Below are positions 18,119-28,191 of a stretch of DNA of 64,000 nt, piece after piece (position 1 is the stretch's first letter; every line of letters starts with the position of its first letter). The DNA lies in assembly GCA_951802115.1 (NCBI GenBank), contig CATOPL010000012.1:1-64000 (forward strand), written 5' to 3'. The DNA comes from an uncultured Lachnospiraceae bacterium (lineage in GTDB: Bacteria > Bacillota > Clostridia > Lachnospirales > Lachnospiraceae). The position numbers and the translations under genes are program-made. The notes beneath the pieces are model-generated. The model searched no databases and was not told where the DNA came from. It saw only the letters and a list, made by a program, of their open reading frames with translations.

Positions 18119-19703
18119 ATACGGTACAGAAAAGATGAATCCTCCGTGGAGCTTTTTGGGCTCGGCACTGTGTCCGGGAGCCGTATTGACTGCTTTAGCT
18201 CTGGCGCGCCGCAGAGACAGCGGAGTCTGTCTGGCAACAGGATTATGGTTTTTGGTATTTTCTGTTATCTGTTTGGTACATCTGGGACGGATGATGAAAA
18301 ATGAAAGGAAGAATCTGCTGCCGGTACATCTGCTGGACAGGACCTGTCCGGATCTGGTACTTTTCTTTCTGGTCTGTATTTTGCTCTGTAATGGGGACTC
18401 CGGGTGGTGGAGTTATATTTCTGTGGTAGATATTGTATTTGGCGACTGCCGGCAATCAGTCATTTTTCTATGGAGATTTTGTTCTCTGTTCTTCATGACC
18501 GGAACCGTCGTCTTGTTCAGTGTCGTTTTGTACATGTCTGTGATGCGCCATTTGTTCCGGGAAAAGCTTAAAAAGAAATTGTTTTTTTACCGTGCAGAGC
18601 GTTTTATAAAAAGAAAGTTTGGGAAGAGATGGGAAGTATACCGGATTCTTCGGGCAGAAAAAGGACGGCCAGCGAAAAAGTTTCGCCAAAGACAGATGAA
18701 TTTTCTGGCTGTGCAGGGAATTGCTCTGCTGCTGCTTTGCCTCTGTGTGGGATCAATGGATTATGATTCGATGATTCTTATTATGCCCATAGCGATCGTA
18801 TGCTTTTTTGTGGATCTTATATTTCTTCTCAGGACTTCGAAAGAAGTGGGAATCCTGATGGATGAGATCAGTCAGATTGCAGACGACAAGCAGGTCTGGG
18901 AAGGACCGGTGCTAAAGCCGTATTCTATTTTCCGCAGGACAGAAGAGGCGCTGTTTGATATCCGGAAAAATAAGAAAGATAGTATGGAAAAAAGGATCCA
19001 GAGCGAGCGGATGAAAGTGGAGCTGATTACCAATGTGTCGCATGATCTGAAGACGCCGCTGACATCTATGATCGGCTGTATTGATCTTTTGAAACAGGTG
19101 AAGGATCTGCCGGAGGAAGCAAGAGATTATGTCACTCTTCTGTCGGGAAAAGCAGAGAGGCTCCGGGAAATGATTCAGGATGTATTTGAGATGGCAAAAG
19201 CCACCAGCGGAGCGCAGGATATGCAGATTGAACGGCTGGATATGGTGCGGCTGATCCGGCAGACAATGGCTGATATGCAGGATCGGATCAAAAGCTCCGG
19301 ACTGCATTATCGTGTTAAAGCGGAAGACCGGGAACTTCCGTTTCTGGGCGACAGTAAGAAAATGTATCGGGTCTATCAGAATCTGATTGAAAACACATTA
19401 AAATATTCCATGGCGGGCAGCCGGGTATATGTGGAGATACGGGAGCAGGAAGGAAAGATTCTGACTTCCATTAAAAACACCTCGGCCTGCGAAATGGATT
19501 TTAACGCAGAAGAGATTATAGAACGTTTCACAAGAGGAGATAAAAGCCGGAGTACGGAAGGAAACGGACTGGGACTTGCCATTGCCCGAAGTTTTACACT
19601 GGCCTGCAGCGGCAGCTTTTCAGTGACACTGGACGGAGATCTTTTTAAGGTGGAGACAGTGTTTTTAAAGGAGGATTCAGGCCAGAAAGTAGATAGTGTT
19701 TGA
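18093..19703 (+). CDS. Sensor histidine kinase, multi-pass membrane type
   Basis: Up to 536 residues from TTG 18093 (26-base overlap with the regulator); ATG 18135 is the alternative start. About five to six hydrophobic segments occupy roughly the first 250 residues, with little extracytoplasmic sequence. Sensing is therefore probably within or at the membrane. HisKA has ITNVSHDLKTPLTSMIG; HATPase has N-box NLIENTLKYS, and G2 GNGLGLAIARS. No HAMP is obvious. It pairs with the preceding regulator. The stimulus cannot be read from sequence. Confidence 0.9.
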   Translation: MDIKWKSFRYGTEKMNPPWSFLGSALCPGAVLTALALARRRDSGVCLATGLWFLVFSVICLVHLGRMMKNERKNLLPVHLLDRTCPDLVLFFLVCILLCNGDSGWWSYISVVDIVFGDCRQSVIFLWRFCSLFFMTGTVVLFSVVLYMSVMRHLFREKLKKKLFFYRAERFIKRKFGKRWEVYRILRAEKGRPAKKFRQRQMNFLAVQGIALLLLCLCVGSMDYDSMILIMPIAIVCFFVDLIFLLRTSKEVGILMDEISQIADDKQVWEGPVLKPYSIFRRTEEALFDIRKNKKDSMEKRIQSERMKVELITNVSHDLKTPLTSMIGCIDLLKQVKDLPEEARDYVTLLSGKAERLREMIQDVFEMAKATSGAQDMQIERLDMVRLIRQTMADMQDRIKSSGLHYRVKAEDRELPFLGDSKKMYRVYQNLIENTLKYSMAGSRVYVEIREQEGKILTSIKNTSACEMDFNAEEIIERFTRGDKSRSTEGNGLGLAIARSFTLACSGSFSVTLDGDLFKVETVFLKEDSGQKVDSV

Positions 19704-19854
19704 TATTCGTATGAGCTGCATGTTACGGCTTTTGAGATATTTCATCGAAATAAATGCGGCGCGGTGAGCTGGCGTCGTATGAATTGGGACCGAATATCCT
19801 GCAAAATGTGATGTGCAGACAGTGTGAATGAATTTTTAGAAAGACAAGAAAGCG

Positions 19855-20760
19855 ATGCAGGAAAGCAGATTATTTAAGATTGTGTATTACCTGCTTGATA
19901 AAGGACAGGCCACGGCTCCGGAACTGGCAGAAAAATTTGAGGTGTCGGTACGGACGATATACAGGGATATCGATGCGTTAAGTGCGGCAGGTATTCCTGT
20001 CTATGCGGAAACAGGCAGAAACGGCGGTATTCATTTAATGAATGATTTTGTCCTTGATAAAGCAGTATTATCAGAGGGAGAAAAACAGGAAATCCTTATG
20101 GCGCTGCAGAGTATCAATGCTTCGCAGAGTGCGGATGGCAGCCGGATACTGCAGAAGCTTTCTGCAGTGTTCCAGTTGCATGCGGAAAACTGGCTTGAAG
20201 TGGATTTTTCCGGATGGGGGAACCAGGGATTTGACAATGAAAAATTTGAACTTCTGAAATCGGCTGTTATCCATTGCAGAAATGTTAAAATTCGTTATGC
20301 AGGTTCTTCCGAGGTGATAAGCGACAGAATTGTGCAGCCATGTAAACTGGTCTATAAATCAAAAGCGTGGTATCTGGGAGCGTTCTGTACAGAAAAACAG
20401 GACTGGCGGATTTTCAAATTAAATCGTATTTTGGATTTGGAGATTTTAAACGAGAGTTTTTCTCCCCGGGATTTTCCGGGGCCAATCGACAGTTCCGAAG
20501 GGGAATATCAGGAGATTATACTCCGATTTCCGAAAGAAATGGCATACCGTGTCTATGATGAGTTTGACCGAACACAAGTATGGCATCACGAGAACGGCGA
20601 TCTGATCGTTTCTGCAAAAATTCCGGAAGGCGCGTGGCTGACAGGGTTTCTGCTGTCGTTTGGAACGCAGGTGGATATCGTTGCTCCCGCCCATCTCAAA
20701 AAAATGATGGCAGAACAGGCAAAATTAATCTATACTTATTGGAGTGCGAAGGCTAGATAA
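19855..20760 (+). CDS. YafY-family HTH and WYL-domain regulator
   Basis: A 301-residue regulator. An N-terminal DeoR-like helix-turn-helix (FKIVYYLLDKGQATAPELAE, VSVRTIYRDIDALSAAGIPV) is followed by a WYL domain with KLVYKSKAWYLGAFCTEKQ and a WCX-like C-terminal part. WYL domains sense nucleic-acid or nucleotide-like ligands. The start ATG is preceded by AAGACAAGAAAG, only a weak ribosome site. It stands alone; a palindromic hairpin follows its stop at once. Target unknown. Confidence 0.88.
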   Translation: MQESRLFKIVYYLLDKGQATAPELAEKFEVSVRTIYRDIDALSAAGIPVYAETGRNGGIHLMNDFVLDKAVLSEGEKQEILMALQSINASQSADGSRILQKLSAVFQLHAENWLEVDFSGWGNQGFDNEKFELLKSAVIHCRNVKIRYAGSSEVISDRIVQPCKLVYKSKAWYLGAFCTEKQDWRIFKLNRILDLEILNESFSPRDFPGPIDSSEGEYQEIILRFPKEMAYRVYDEFDRTQVWHHENGDLIVSAKIPEGAWLTGFLLSFGTQVDIVAPAHLKKMMAEQAKLIYTYWSAKAR

Positions 20761-20799
20761 AGTATACTTATTAAACATTAGCAGTTCAATAAGTATACA
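20761..20799 (+). repeat. Palindromic repeat copy A
   Basis: A 15-bp stem with one mismatch, GTATACTTATTAAAC and GTTCAATAAGTATAC, flanks the loop ATTAGCA. It starts one base after the YafY-family stop codon. Five Ts follow within about six bases, so it may also serve as a terminator. The same loop and stem recur at 26875-26903 (inverted) and 27130-27165. Confidence 0.6.
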
Positions 20800-20824
20800 T
20801 TTTTGAAAAGTTGCCGATGATGTA

Positions 20825-20852
20825 TTGTGTTTTTTGCTGTAAATAGTATAAT
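20825..20852 (+). promoter_or_regulatory. Promoter for the CBS-pyrophosphatase gene
   Basis: TTGTGT (20825-20830), a 16-base spacer and TATAAT (20847-20852) precede the start ATG at 20878 by 25 bases. Confidence 0.5.
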
Positions 20853-20877
20853 GCAAGAAAAAGGAATGAGGGAGACT

Positions 20878-22527
20878 ATGAAAAAGAAAGATCCTGTATA
20901 CATAACCGGACACCGGCATCCGGATACCGATTCGATTGCATCTTCTATTGCATATGCATTTTTCAAGCGTTCGATGGGCGTTCAGTCCGTTCCCTGCAGG
21001 CTGGGAGCGCTGAATAAAGAAACCCGTTATCTGCTCAATCGTTTTGGTTTTCAGGAGCCAGTACTGTTGCAGGATGCCAGAATGAAGCTTTCTGAGATTG
21101 CCATGGATGCTCCTGTTTCCATCACTTCAGATACCACAATCTATGAGACTTTGAAAATCATGCAGAAAGACAACCATGCTTATTGTGGGGTAGTGGATGA
21201 AAAACAGCATCTTCTGGGGATGGTGACCAAATCAGATCTGGCGGTTGTGGGTCTGGAAGATACGGCCAGATCTATTGATATTCTGGCGCATACGCCTGCA
21301 GAAAACATTCGAAAGACCATTAATGGCACTATGGTCTACGATGATGACCAGGCATATATTAACGGAAAGGTCAGCATCATTGCCATGACAGAACTGGAGC
21401 GTCTGGAAAATTTTAATGTAAAAGACCGGATTGTCATTGTTGGGTCAAATACAGAGGCTCAGCTTAAGCTTATTCAGCTTGGGGCGGGACTTTTGATCAT
21501 CGTATGGGCTGACCAGATTGATGAAAAGGTGATCGGTGCAGCCAGAGAACGTCATTGTCCGATCATACGTTCCGGACATGGAAGTATGAATACATCCCGC
21601 TATCTGTATTTTGCGCCGTCTGTGGAACGGATTATGAAGAAAAAACTGGTTTCTTTCCATTCCAATGAACTGGCGGAAGATGTGGGGAACAAGATGCTCC
21701 GAAGCCGTTATCGTGTTTATCCGGTGGTCGATCAGGAAGAGCGGCTGGTGGGTTATATTTCCAGATATCATATCATGGACGCTAAAAAACGCAAGCTGAT
21801 ACTTGTGGACCACAATGAGTTTTCCCAGTCGGTGAATGCTGTGGAAAAAGGCAAGGTGCTGGAAGTGATCGATCATCATCGCATTAATGATTTTACAACT
21901 TCCCAGCCGGTGGCTTTCCGCAATGAGATTGTTGGTTCCACAGCTACTATCATTGCCACGATCTTTCGGGAAAATCAGATGCTGATCCCCGCCGCTCTGG
22001 CCGGTCTGCTTCTTGGTGCAATTTTATCAGATACAATGAATTTTCATTCTCCGACGACTACAGAGAGAGACAAATCTACGGCAAATATACTGGCCGCCAT
22101 CGCAGATCTGGATATGGAGGAATTTGCAGAGGAGCTATTTACAGTCACTTCCAGTCAGGAGAAGTCCAGTTTTTCCGATATGATTAATCAGGATCTGAAA
22201 ATTTATGATATTCACTCCTGTAAGCTTTCCATCTCGCAGGTTATAGTTTCGTCTGCAAGAGAGATGCGGTCAGACGCGAAGGAAATTACAGGAGTTCTCG
22301 AACATTTTGCCCAAAAAAAGCAGATTGACCTGGCTGTTCTGGTGTTCACAAGCATTCTGGAAAACGGTTCTGTCGTCTATGCAGGAGGAAGTCGTTCATC
22401 CTGGGCAGTGGAAGCGTTTCCGGACTGCGACGGAGAAGAACATACTTTTCAGAAAAATCTGCTATCCCGGAAGCAGCAGATTTTTCCGGCGCTTGCTTCG
22501 GTGATCAGCGACTATATGGACGGCTGA
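20878..22527 (+). CDS. ppaC: Manganese-dependent inorganic pyrophosphatase with CBS-DRTGG insert
   Basis: About 549 residues from ATG 20878 (GAGGGAG upstream; a longer frame from 20827 is less likely). A family II DHH pyrophosphatase: GHRHPDTDSIASS near the start, VDHNEFSQSV and the DHH motif VIDHHRIND after an insert. About residues 70-300 hold two CBS regions and a DRTGG-like segment (the insertion seen in nucleotide-regulated clostridial pyrophosphatases). The C-terminal DHHA2 part carries GGSRSSWAVEAFP. It hydrolyses pyrophosphate to phosphate in the cytosol. The adenine-nucleotide control is family knowledge. No operon partner is evident. Confidence 0.93.
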   Translation: MKKKDPVYITGHRHPDTDSIASSIAYAFFKRSMGVQSVPCRLGALNKETRYLLNRFGFQEPVLLQDARMKLSEIAMDAPVSITSDTTIYETLKIMQKDNHAYCGVVDEKQHLLGMVTKSDLAVVGLEDTARSIDILAHTPAENIRKTINGTMVYDDDQAYINGKVSIIAMTELERLENFNVKDRIVIVGSNTEAQLKLIQLGAGLLIIVWADQIDEKVIGAARERHCPIIRSGHGSMNTSRYLYFAPSVERIMKKKLVSFHSNELAEDVGNKMLRSRYRVYPVVDQEERLVGYISRYHIMDAKKRKLILVDHNEFSQSVNAVEKGKVLEVIDHHRINDFTTSQPVAFRNEIVGSTATIIATIFRENQMLIPAALAGLLLGAILSDTMNFHSPTTTERDKSTANILAAIADLDMEEFAEELFTVTSSQEKSSFSDMINQDLKIYDIHSCKLSISQVIVSSAREMRSDAKEITGVLEHFAQKKQIDLAVLVFTSILENGSVVYAGGSRSSWAVEAFPDCDGEEHTFQKNLLSRKQQIFPALASVISDYMDG

Positions 22528-22654
22528 TTCGCCGCGACGGAAAGTTCAGCATACATGCCGGCATGATTTGCTGCACCCGAAAAACGAGGCGATCTGATCA
22601 AAAGCCATGTCAGAATCAGAAGGAACGTTTGGAGAAGAAGAGAGGAAAGATCAT

Positions 22655-23521
22655 ATGGAACAGTATTTTGTGTTAGAAAACGGGGTTCAGATGCCTCGGA
22701 TCGGATATGGAACCTATAAATGTACGGACGGAAGCGATGAGAAAATCGTACACATGGCTCTGGAAGTCGGGTATCGTCTGCTTGACACGGCGGCAGCTTA
22801 TGAGAATGAAATTTATGTGGGAAAAGCAATCTGTGAAAGTAACATTCCAAGAGAAGAAATTTTCCTGACATCGAAAGTATGGAAGACAGAGCTTGGCTAT
22901 GAAAAAACAAAGAAAAGTTTTGAAGAATCTCTGGAACGTCTTCAGACAGACTATCTGGATCTGTTTTTACTGCACTGGCCGAAACCGGCGCCGGATACAG
23001 AGAACTGGAAGGCGCTGGACAAAGAAAGCTGGAAGGCGCTGGAAGAGTTTTACCATCAGGGCAAGGTGCGGGCTATCGGCGTCAGCAATTTCCTGCCGCA
23101 TCATCTGGAAGCACTGCTGGAATCCGCAGATGTGCGTCCGATGGTCAATCAGCTGGAACTGCATGCAGGGTATATGCAGGAAGCAGCAGTACAATACTGC
23201 AGGGCCTGGGGGATTCAGGTGCAGGCATGGAGTCCTCTTGGAAGAAGGCGCGTTCTGGAAGAGCCGATTGTGCTTGAGATGGCCGGAAAATATGAAGTAT
23301 CTGCCGCACAGTTCTTATTAAGATATCTGCTGCAGCAGAATATCGGCGTTATTCCCAAAGCGTCTTCTATGGAAAGAATGCGTCAGAATCTGGATATATC
23401 GGAACTTGAAATCACAGAAGAAGATCTGTATCTGCTGCGCTGTCTGCCGCAGATTGGATGGAGCGGAGAACATCCGGATCTGGCACGTGTGGCGCCGCAG
23501 GAATCTGTGCAGAAATCCTGA
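22655..23521 (+). CDS. Aldo/keto reductase
   Basis: About 288 residues from ATG 22655, with AGAGGAAAG well spaced before it. The TIM-barrel AKR motifs are present: GVQMPRIGYGTYKC, LDTAAAYENE with the catalytic Tyr, FLTSKVW with Lys, and YLDLFLLHWP with His. The C-terminal NADP-binding segment is IPKASSMERMRQNLDI. It reduces carbonyls using NAD(P)H. The exact substrate (methylglyoxal, sugars or xenobiotics) cannot be told from sequence. It sits just upstream of the L21 promoter. Confidence 0.93.
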   Translation: MEQYFVLENGVQMPRIGYGTYKCTDGSDEKIVHMALEVGYRLLDTAAAYENEIYVGKAICESNIPREEIFLTSKVWKTELGYEKTKKSFEESLERLQTDYLDLFLLHWPKPAPDTENWKALDKESWKALEEFYHQGKVRAIGVSNFLPHHLEALLESADVRPMVNQLELHAGYMQEAAVQYCRAWGIQVQAWSPLGRRRVLEEPIVLEMAGKYEVSAAQFLLRYLLQQNIGVIPKASSMERMRQNLDISELEITEEDLYLLRCLPQIGWSGEHPDLARVAPQESVQKS

Positions 23522-23530
23522 AAATTGTGC

Positions 23531-23559
23531 TTGACATGTTGTCTGAAAGCGTGTAGAAT
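23531..23559 (+). promoter_or_regulatory. Promoter for the L21 operon
   Basis: TTGACA (23531-23536), 17-base spacer and TAGAAT (23554-23559) lie 11 bases after the reductase stop. Transcription would begin near 23566, giving a roughly 75-base leader. Confidence 0.7.
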
Positions 23560-23565
23560 ATAACA

Positions 23566-23641
23566 GATGCCGCATGGCGGGGTTAAAAGTCTGCATTTTT
23601 GCAGCGCCGAAGCCAGCGAGTAATGTTTTAGGAGGTGCCAT
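23566..23641 (+). ncRNA. Putative L21 leader of rplU
   Basis: The 5' untranslated region between the promoter and rplU includes a short stem-loop, CTGCA-TTTT-TGCAG, and ends with AGGAGG. Firmicute rplU genes carry a conserved L21 autoregulatory leader (Rfam L21_leader). Position, size and context match. The secondary structure was not computed, so the assignment is from context. Confidence 0.6.
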
Positions 23642-23950
23642 ATGTACGCGATTATTGCAACAGGTGGTAAACAGTATAAAGTATCCGAAGGCGATGTGAT
23701 CAGAGTTGAGAAGCTGGGCGCAGAGGCCGGCTCCAGTTATGTATTTGATCAGGTTCTGGCAGTTTGTGACGACGCTCTCACGGTGGGTACTCCGGTAGTG
23801 GAAGGCGCTACTGTAGAAGCATCTGTGATCGGTGACGGTAAGGCAAAGAAAGTCATCGTTTACAAGTACAAAAGAAAGACCGGTTATCATAAGAAAAACG
23901 GCCACAGACAGCAGTACACCGCTGTAAAGATTGAGAAGATCAACAAATAA
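23642..23950 (+). CDS. rplU: Ribosomal protein L21
   Basis: A 102-residue protein with the standard L21 opening [17 protein letters not shown] and closing [19 protein letters not shown]. It binds 23S rRNA in the large subunit. Length is normal. It starts after AGGAGGTGCC. In many Firmicutes a small prp (ysxB) gene sits between L21 and L27; only a 50-base gap is found here. Confidence 0.98.
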   Translation: MYAIIATGGKQYKVSEGDVIRVEKLGAEAGSSYVFDQVLAVCDDALTVGTPVVEGATVEASVIGDGKAKKVIVYKYKRKTGYHKKNGHRQQYTAVKIEKINK

Positions 23951-24001
23951 GATTGACTGGTAAAAAATGACTTATACACGTAATCAGGGAGGTGTAGACC
24001 T

Positions 24002-24289
24002 ATGTTAAATATGAACCTTCAGATGTTCGCGCATAAAAAAGGTGTCGGTTCTACCAAGAACGGCAGAGATTCCGAGTCTAAAAGACTGGGAGCGAAAAGA
24101 GCGGACGGTCAGTTTGTAAAAGCTGGAAACATTCTTTACAGACAGCGCGGAACCAGAATTCATCCAGGTGTGAATGTGGGACGCGGCGGTGATGATACGC
24201 TGTTTGCGCTGGTAGACGGTGTGGTTCGTTTCGAGAGAAAAGGCAGAGACAAAAAGCAGGTTTCTGTTGTTCCTGCAGAGGCAAAATAA
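24002..24289 (+). CDS. rpmA: Ribosomal protein L27 with cleavable N-terminus
   Basis: A 95-residue L27. It begins [20 protein letters not shown]. In Firmicutes the extension up to FA is removed by the protease Prp, exposing the HKKG end that lies near the ribosomal peptidyl-transferase centre. The rest ([19 protein letters not shown]) is standard L27. AGGGAGGTG precedes the start. No prp gene is adjacent, which is unusual for this operon layout. Confidence 0.97.
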   Translation: MLNMNLQMFAHKKGVGSTKNGRDSESKRLGAKRADGQFVKAGNILYRQRGTRIHPGVNVGRGGDDTLFALVDGVVRFERKGRDKKQVSVVPAEAK

Positions 24290-24381
24290 GAGTAATCTGT
24301 ATGAAGAAGGGCTTCAAGTCGGCAAGATTTGAGGCCTTTATTGATGCTACACAAGAGTTTTATCTGTATAAAGGAGAGTGA

Positions 24382-25674
<1,293 letters not shown>

Positions 25675-25946
25675 GATTATATTGATACTGGTTACTGCAT
25701 TTTATTTTACAGATATATTGCCGGCTCATACACCCGACATGAATAGTGATTTCTTCCAGACAAGCGGTTGGGACTCCTTACGTCTTTCGGACCCTTATGA
25801 TCGCAAGAGATGCAGCGGTGCTGAGAGTACAAAGTACGCGTCCAAAGAACCAGAGCCGGAGATGTGTCTTAAAGGAATTGCTATTCATAAAAAATACAAA
25901 AAACAGTATGTGAAATATTTCAGCAAAAGAAGGATAGAGGAAAATA
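25675..25946. other. Spacer between obgE and yhbY
   Basis: About 270 bases with no reliable gene. A frame spanning 25598-25957 overlaps both neighbours and lacks a ribosome site. The sequence is mixed in composition, with TTTTATTTTAC near 25700 and ACAAAAAACAG near 25900. No clear RNA element was recognised. Confidence 0.4.
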
Positions 25947-26240
25947 ATGACAAGTAAACAAAGAGCATATTTAAAAAGTCTCGCCATGAATATGGATCCC
26001 GTTTTTCAGATCGGAAAAAACAGTCTGACACCGGAACTTACATTTGCGATTCAGGAGGCGCTGGCTGCCAGAGAACTGATCAAAGTCAGTGTGCTTCAGA
26101 ACTGCCTGGATGATCCAAGGGAGCTGGCGGAGCTGGTATCCGAAAGGACACACTCCCAGGTGGTGCAGGTGATTGGTAAAAAGATTGTGCTGTATAAAGA
26201 AGGCAGAGACGAAAAAAGAAAAATTGTTCTTCCAAAGTAA
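25947..26240 (+). CDS. YhbY-family RNA-binding protein (CRS1/YhbY)
   Basis: A 97-residue single CRM-domain protein. It shows AYLKSLAMNMDPVFQIGKN, LTPELTFAIQEALAARELIKV and the family GxxG-like loop SQVVQVIGKKIVLYKE. YhbY-like proteins bind pre-50S RNA during ribosome assembly. The ATG follows ATAGAGGAAAATA. nadD follows after only a few bases, so these two are probably co-transcribed. Confidence 0.93.
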   Translation: MTSKQRAYLKSLAMNMDPVFQIGKNSLTPELTFAIQEALAARELIKVSVLQNCLDDPRELAELVSERTHSQVVQVIGKKIVLYKEGRDEKRKIVLPK

Positions 26241-26251
26241 AGGTGGTATGT

Positions 26252-26875
26252 ATGGCTGGTATGGAGAAAGCGATTGGTATCATGGGCGGGACTTTTGATC
26301 CGGTCCATAACGCGCATCTTGCTCTGGCAAAGCAGGCGTACCATCAGTTTCCACTGGATGAGATCTGGATGCTTCCCAATGGGAATCCGCCTCATAAGAG
26401 GGACAGCCGACAGGCGGATATGAAATGTCGGCTGGCGATGCTGCGGCTGGCGATTCGGAATATTCCGTATTTAAAGCTGTGCGATGTGGAAAAATCAGCA
26501 CAGGAATATCATTATACCTATGAAACACTGGGATATCTGAAAAAAATCTGCCCGGATACGCAGTTTTATTTTATCATGGGGGCAGACTCCCTTTTTGAAT
26601 TCGACAGTTGGAAAGAGCCGGGCATTATCTGCAGAGAATGTGTTTTGCTGGCTGCAGTAAGAGATCATCGTCCCAAGGACGAGATTCTGGCGCGCATTCG
26701 GGAGCTGGAGGAGCAGTACGGGGCCAGAATCCATATTCTGAATACTCCGAATATGGATATCGCATCGGAGGATATCCGCAGACTGCTGGCGGAAGGAAAA
26801 GATGTCTCGCATCTGGTTCCTGACGCCGTGGCAGAATATATGGATGAGCATGATTTATATCGTCTTTCTTCATAA
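26252..26875 (+). CDS. nadD: Nicotinate-nucleotide adenylyltransferase
   Basis: About 207 residues from ATG 26252 (AGGTGG spaced five bases); GTG 26243 and ATG 26261 are other in-frame starts. The nucleotidyltransferase motif is IGIMGGTFDPVHNAHLALAK with the (H/T)xGH-like HNAH, and the C-terminal signature is IASEDIRRLLAEG. It makes NaAD from NaMN and ATP in NAD synthesis. In many Firmicutes yqeK follows directly; here a 345-base palindromic insert intervenes. Confidence 0.95.
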   Translation: MAGMEKAIGIMGGTFDPVHNAHLALAKQAYHQFPLDEIWMLPNGNPPHKRDSRQADMKCRLAMLRLAIRNIPYLKLCDVEKSAQEYHYTYETLGYLKKICPDTQFYFIMGADSLFEFDSWKEPGIICRECVLLAAVRDHRPKDEILARIRELEEQYGARIHILNTPNMDIASEDIRRLLAEGKDVSHLVPDAVAEYMDEHDLYRLSS

Positions 26876-27166
26876 CTTATGGAATTGCTAATGTTCGATA
26901 AGTATACTTATTGATTTTCATTTATAAGTATATTGTCTTGTAAACTTGCCAACATACAGCCTGTCATGGTTAACTATTCCTTTAAGCCTCATTTGAAGGG
27001 CGCTGGTCCTTAGGGCGCGTGTTTTGCGCCCTTAGTACCACTGCGTCCCTTCACTAAGCGCAAGCGGGGGCTGGAAGAAATAGTTAACCATGGCGGGCGT
27101 TCAAGTTGACGGCTGTATTTATCAATAAGTATACCTTATTGAACATTAGTAGTTCAATAAGTATAG
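26875..27166. repeat. Large palindromic element between nadD and yqeK
   Basis: The 345-base gap holds a nested palindrome. Outer: short hairpins B (26875-26903) and C (27130-27165), each with the ATAAGTATAC motif and ATTAG-type loop. Inner: CATGGTTAACTATT (26965-26978) pairs perfectly with AATAGTTAACCATG (27079-27092). Centre: a strong hairpin at 26995-27052 (GAAGGGCGC, TGGT, AGGGCGC with their complements; loop GTGTTTT). ATACAGCC and GGCTGTAT are also mirrored. No protein is encoded. A MITE-like insertion or a structured RNA are the main readings. It splits the nadD-yqeK pair. Confidence 0.7.
27130..27165 (+). repeat. Palindromic repeat copy C
   Basis: TATACCTTATTGAAC and GTTCAATAAGTATA form a 14-bp stem with one bulged base around the loop ATTAGTA. 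It is the right boundary of the large element and matches copy A at 20761-20799 apart from three or four bases. Confidence 0.6.
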
Positions 27167-27220
27167 GATATCAAATACATTCTGGAAACTGAGGCGGAAC
27201 ACTGGTCGGGAGGTATAAGG

Positions 27221-27796
27221 ATGGATGCGATCTGTATCAAAGATTTAAAAAAGGAATTAAAAAAAGAGATGGATGACAGCAGGTTTGAGCATACACTGGG
27301 GGTCATGTATACCTGTGCGGCGCTTGCCATGAGATATGGTTATGATCTGGATAAAGCGATGCTTGCCGGACTGATGCATGACTGTGCCAAATGCATGCCC
27401 AACGCCAAAAAACTGAAAATGGCGGAAAAACATCATCTGCATATCAGCGAACTGGAACGCAAAAATCCTTTTATGCTGCATGCAAAATTAGGAGCGTTTC
27501 TTGCAAAAAAGAAATATGACATTGAAGATCCGGAAATTCTGGATGCAATTCGCTGGCATACAACCGGAAGGCCGGAGATGACGATGCTGGACAAGATTGT
27601 CTATATAGCAGATTATATTGAGCCCAAAAGAGATAAGGCGCCCCATCTGCCCCGGATTCGGCAGATGGCATTTCAGGACCTGGATCAGGCCCTGATTATG
27701 ATTCTGGAAGATACTCTGGGATATCTGGGAGATTCTTCAGATCATGTTGACTCCATGACCAAAAAGACGTATGATTACTATATACAAAAGCGCTGA
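27221..27796 (+). CDS. yqeK: HD-domain Ap4A hydrolase YqeK
   Basis: A 191-residue HD-domain phosphohydrolase. The metal ligands appear as FEHTLGV (His), LMHDCAK (HD), and DAIRWHTTG (His), with a closing D in KIVYIADYIEP. YqeK hydrolyses diadenosine tetraphosphate symmetrically to ADP in Gram-positives. ATG follows GGGAGGTATAAGG. It precedes rsfS by about 30 bases, as in the usual nadD-yqeK-rsfS operon. Confidence 0.94.
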   Translation: MDAICIKDLKKELKKEMDDSRFEHTLGVMYTCAALAMRYGYDLDKAMLAGLMHDCAKCMPNAKKLKMAEKHHLHISELERKNPFMLHAKLGAFLAKKKYDIEDPEILDAIRWHTTGRPEMTMLDKIVYIADYIEPKRDKAPHLPRIRQMAFQDLDQALIMILEDTLGYLGDSSDHVDSMTKKTYDYYIQKR

Positions 27797-27825
27797 GGTA
27801 CAGAACTATAGTCAGGAGGGTTTTT

Positions 27826-28188
27826 ATGGTAACAAATAATTCGAAAGAGACGGCAAAGATTGCTGTTACAGCACTGGAGGAAAAGAAGGCAAAGGATCTG
27901 AAACTTCTGGATATCTCCGATGTCTCGGTAATAGCAGATTACTTTATTATCGCTTCGGGAAGCAACCGCAACCAGGTGCAGGCCATGGCAGATGAAGTGG
28001 AGGAAAAGCTTGGAAAAGCCGGTTTTACTCCCAGACAGGTAGAAGGCTATCAGACTGCGAACTGGATTCTGATGGACTATCAGGATATTATCATTCATAT
28101 TTTTGACGAAGAGAATCGTCTTTTCTATGATCTTGAGCGTATCTGGAGAGACGGCAATCTGATGGAAAAAGTGGATTTAGAGGGATAA
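27826..28188 (+). CDS. rsfS: Ribosomal silencing factor RsfS
   Basis: A 120-residue protein. The family motifs are KDLKLLDISDVSVIADYFII, ASGSNRNQVQAMADEVEEKL, and NWILMDYQDIIIHIFDEENR followed by FYDLERIW. It binds L14 and blocks subunit joining under low nutrients. ATG follows AGGAGGG. It is directly followed by the NUDIX gene. Confidence 0.95.
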   Translation: MVTNNSKETAKIAVTALEEKKAKDLKLLDISDVSVIADYFIIASGSNRNQVQAMADEVEEKLGKAGFTPRQVEGYQTANWILMDYQDIIIHIFDEENRLFYDLERIWRDGNLMEKVDLEG

Positions 28189-28191
28189 GAG

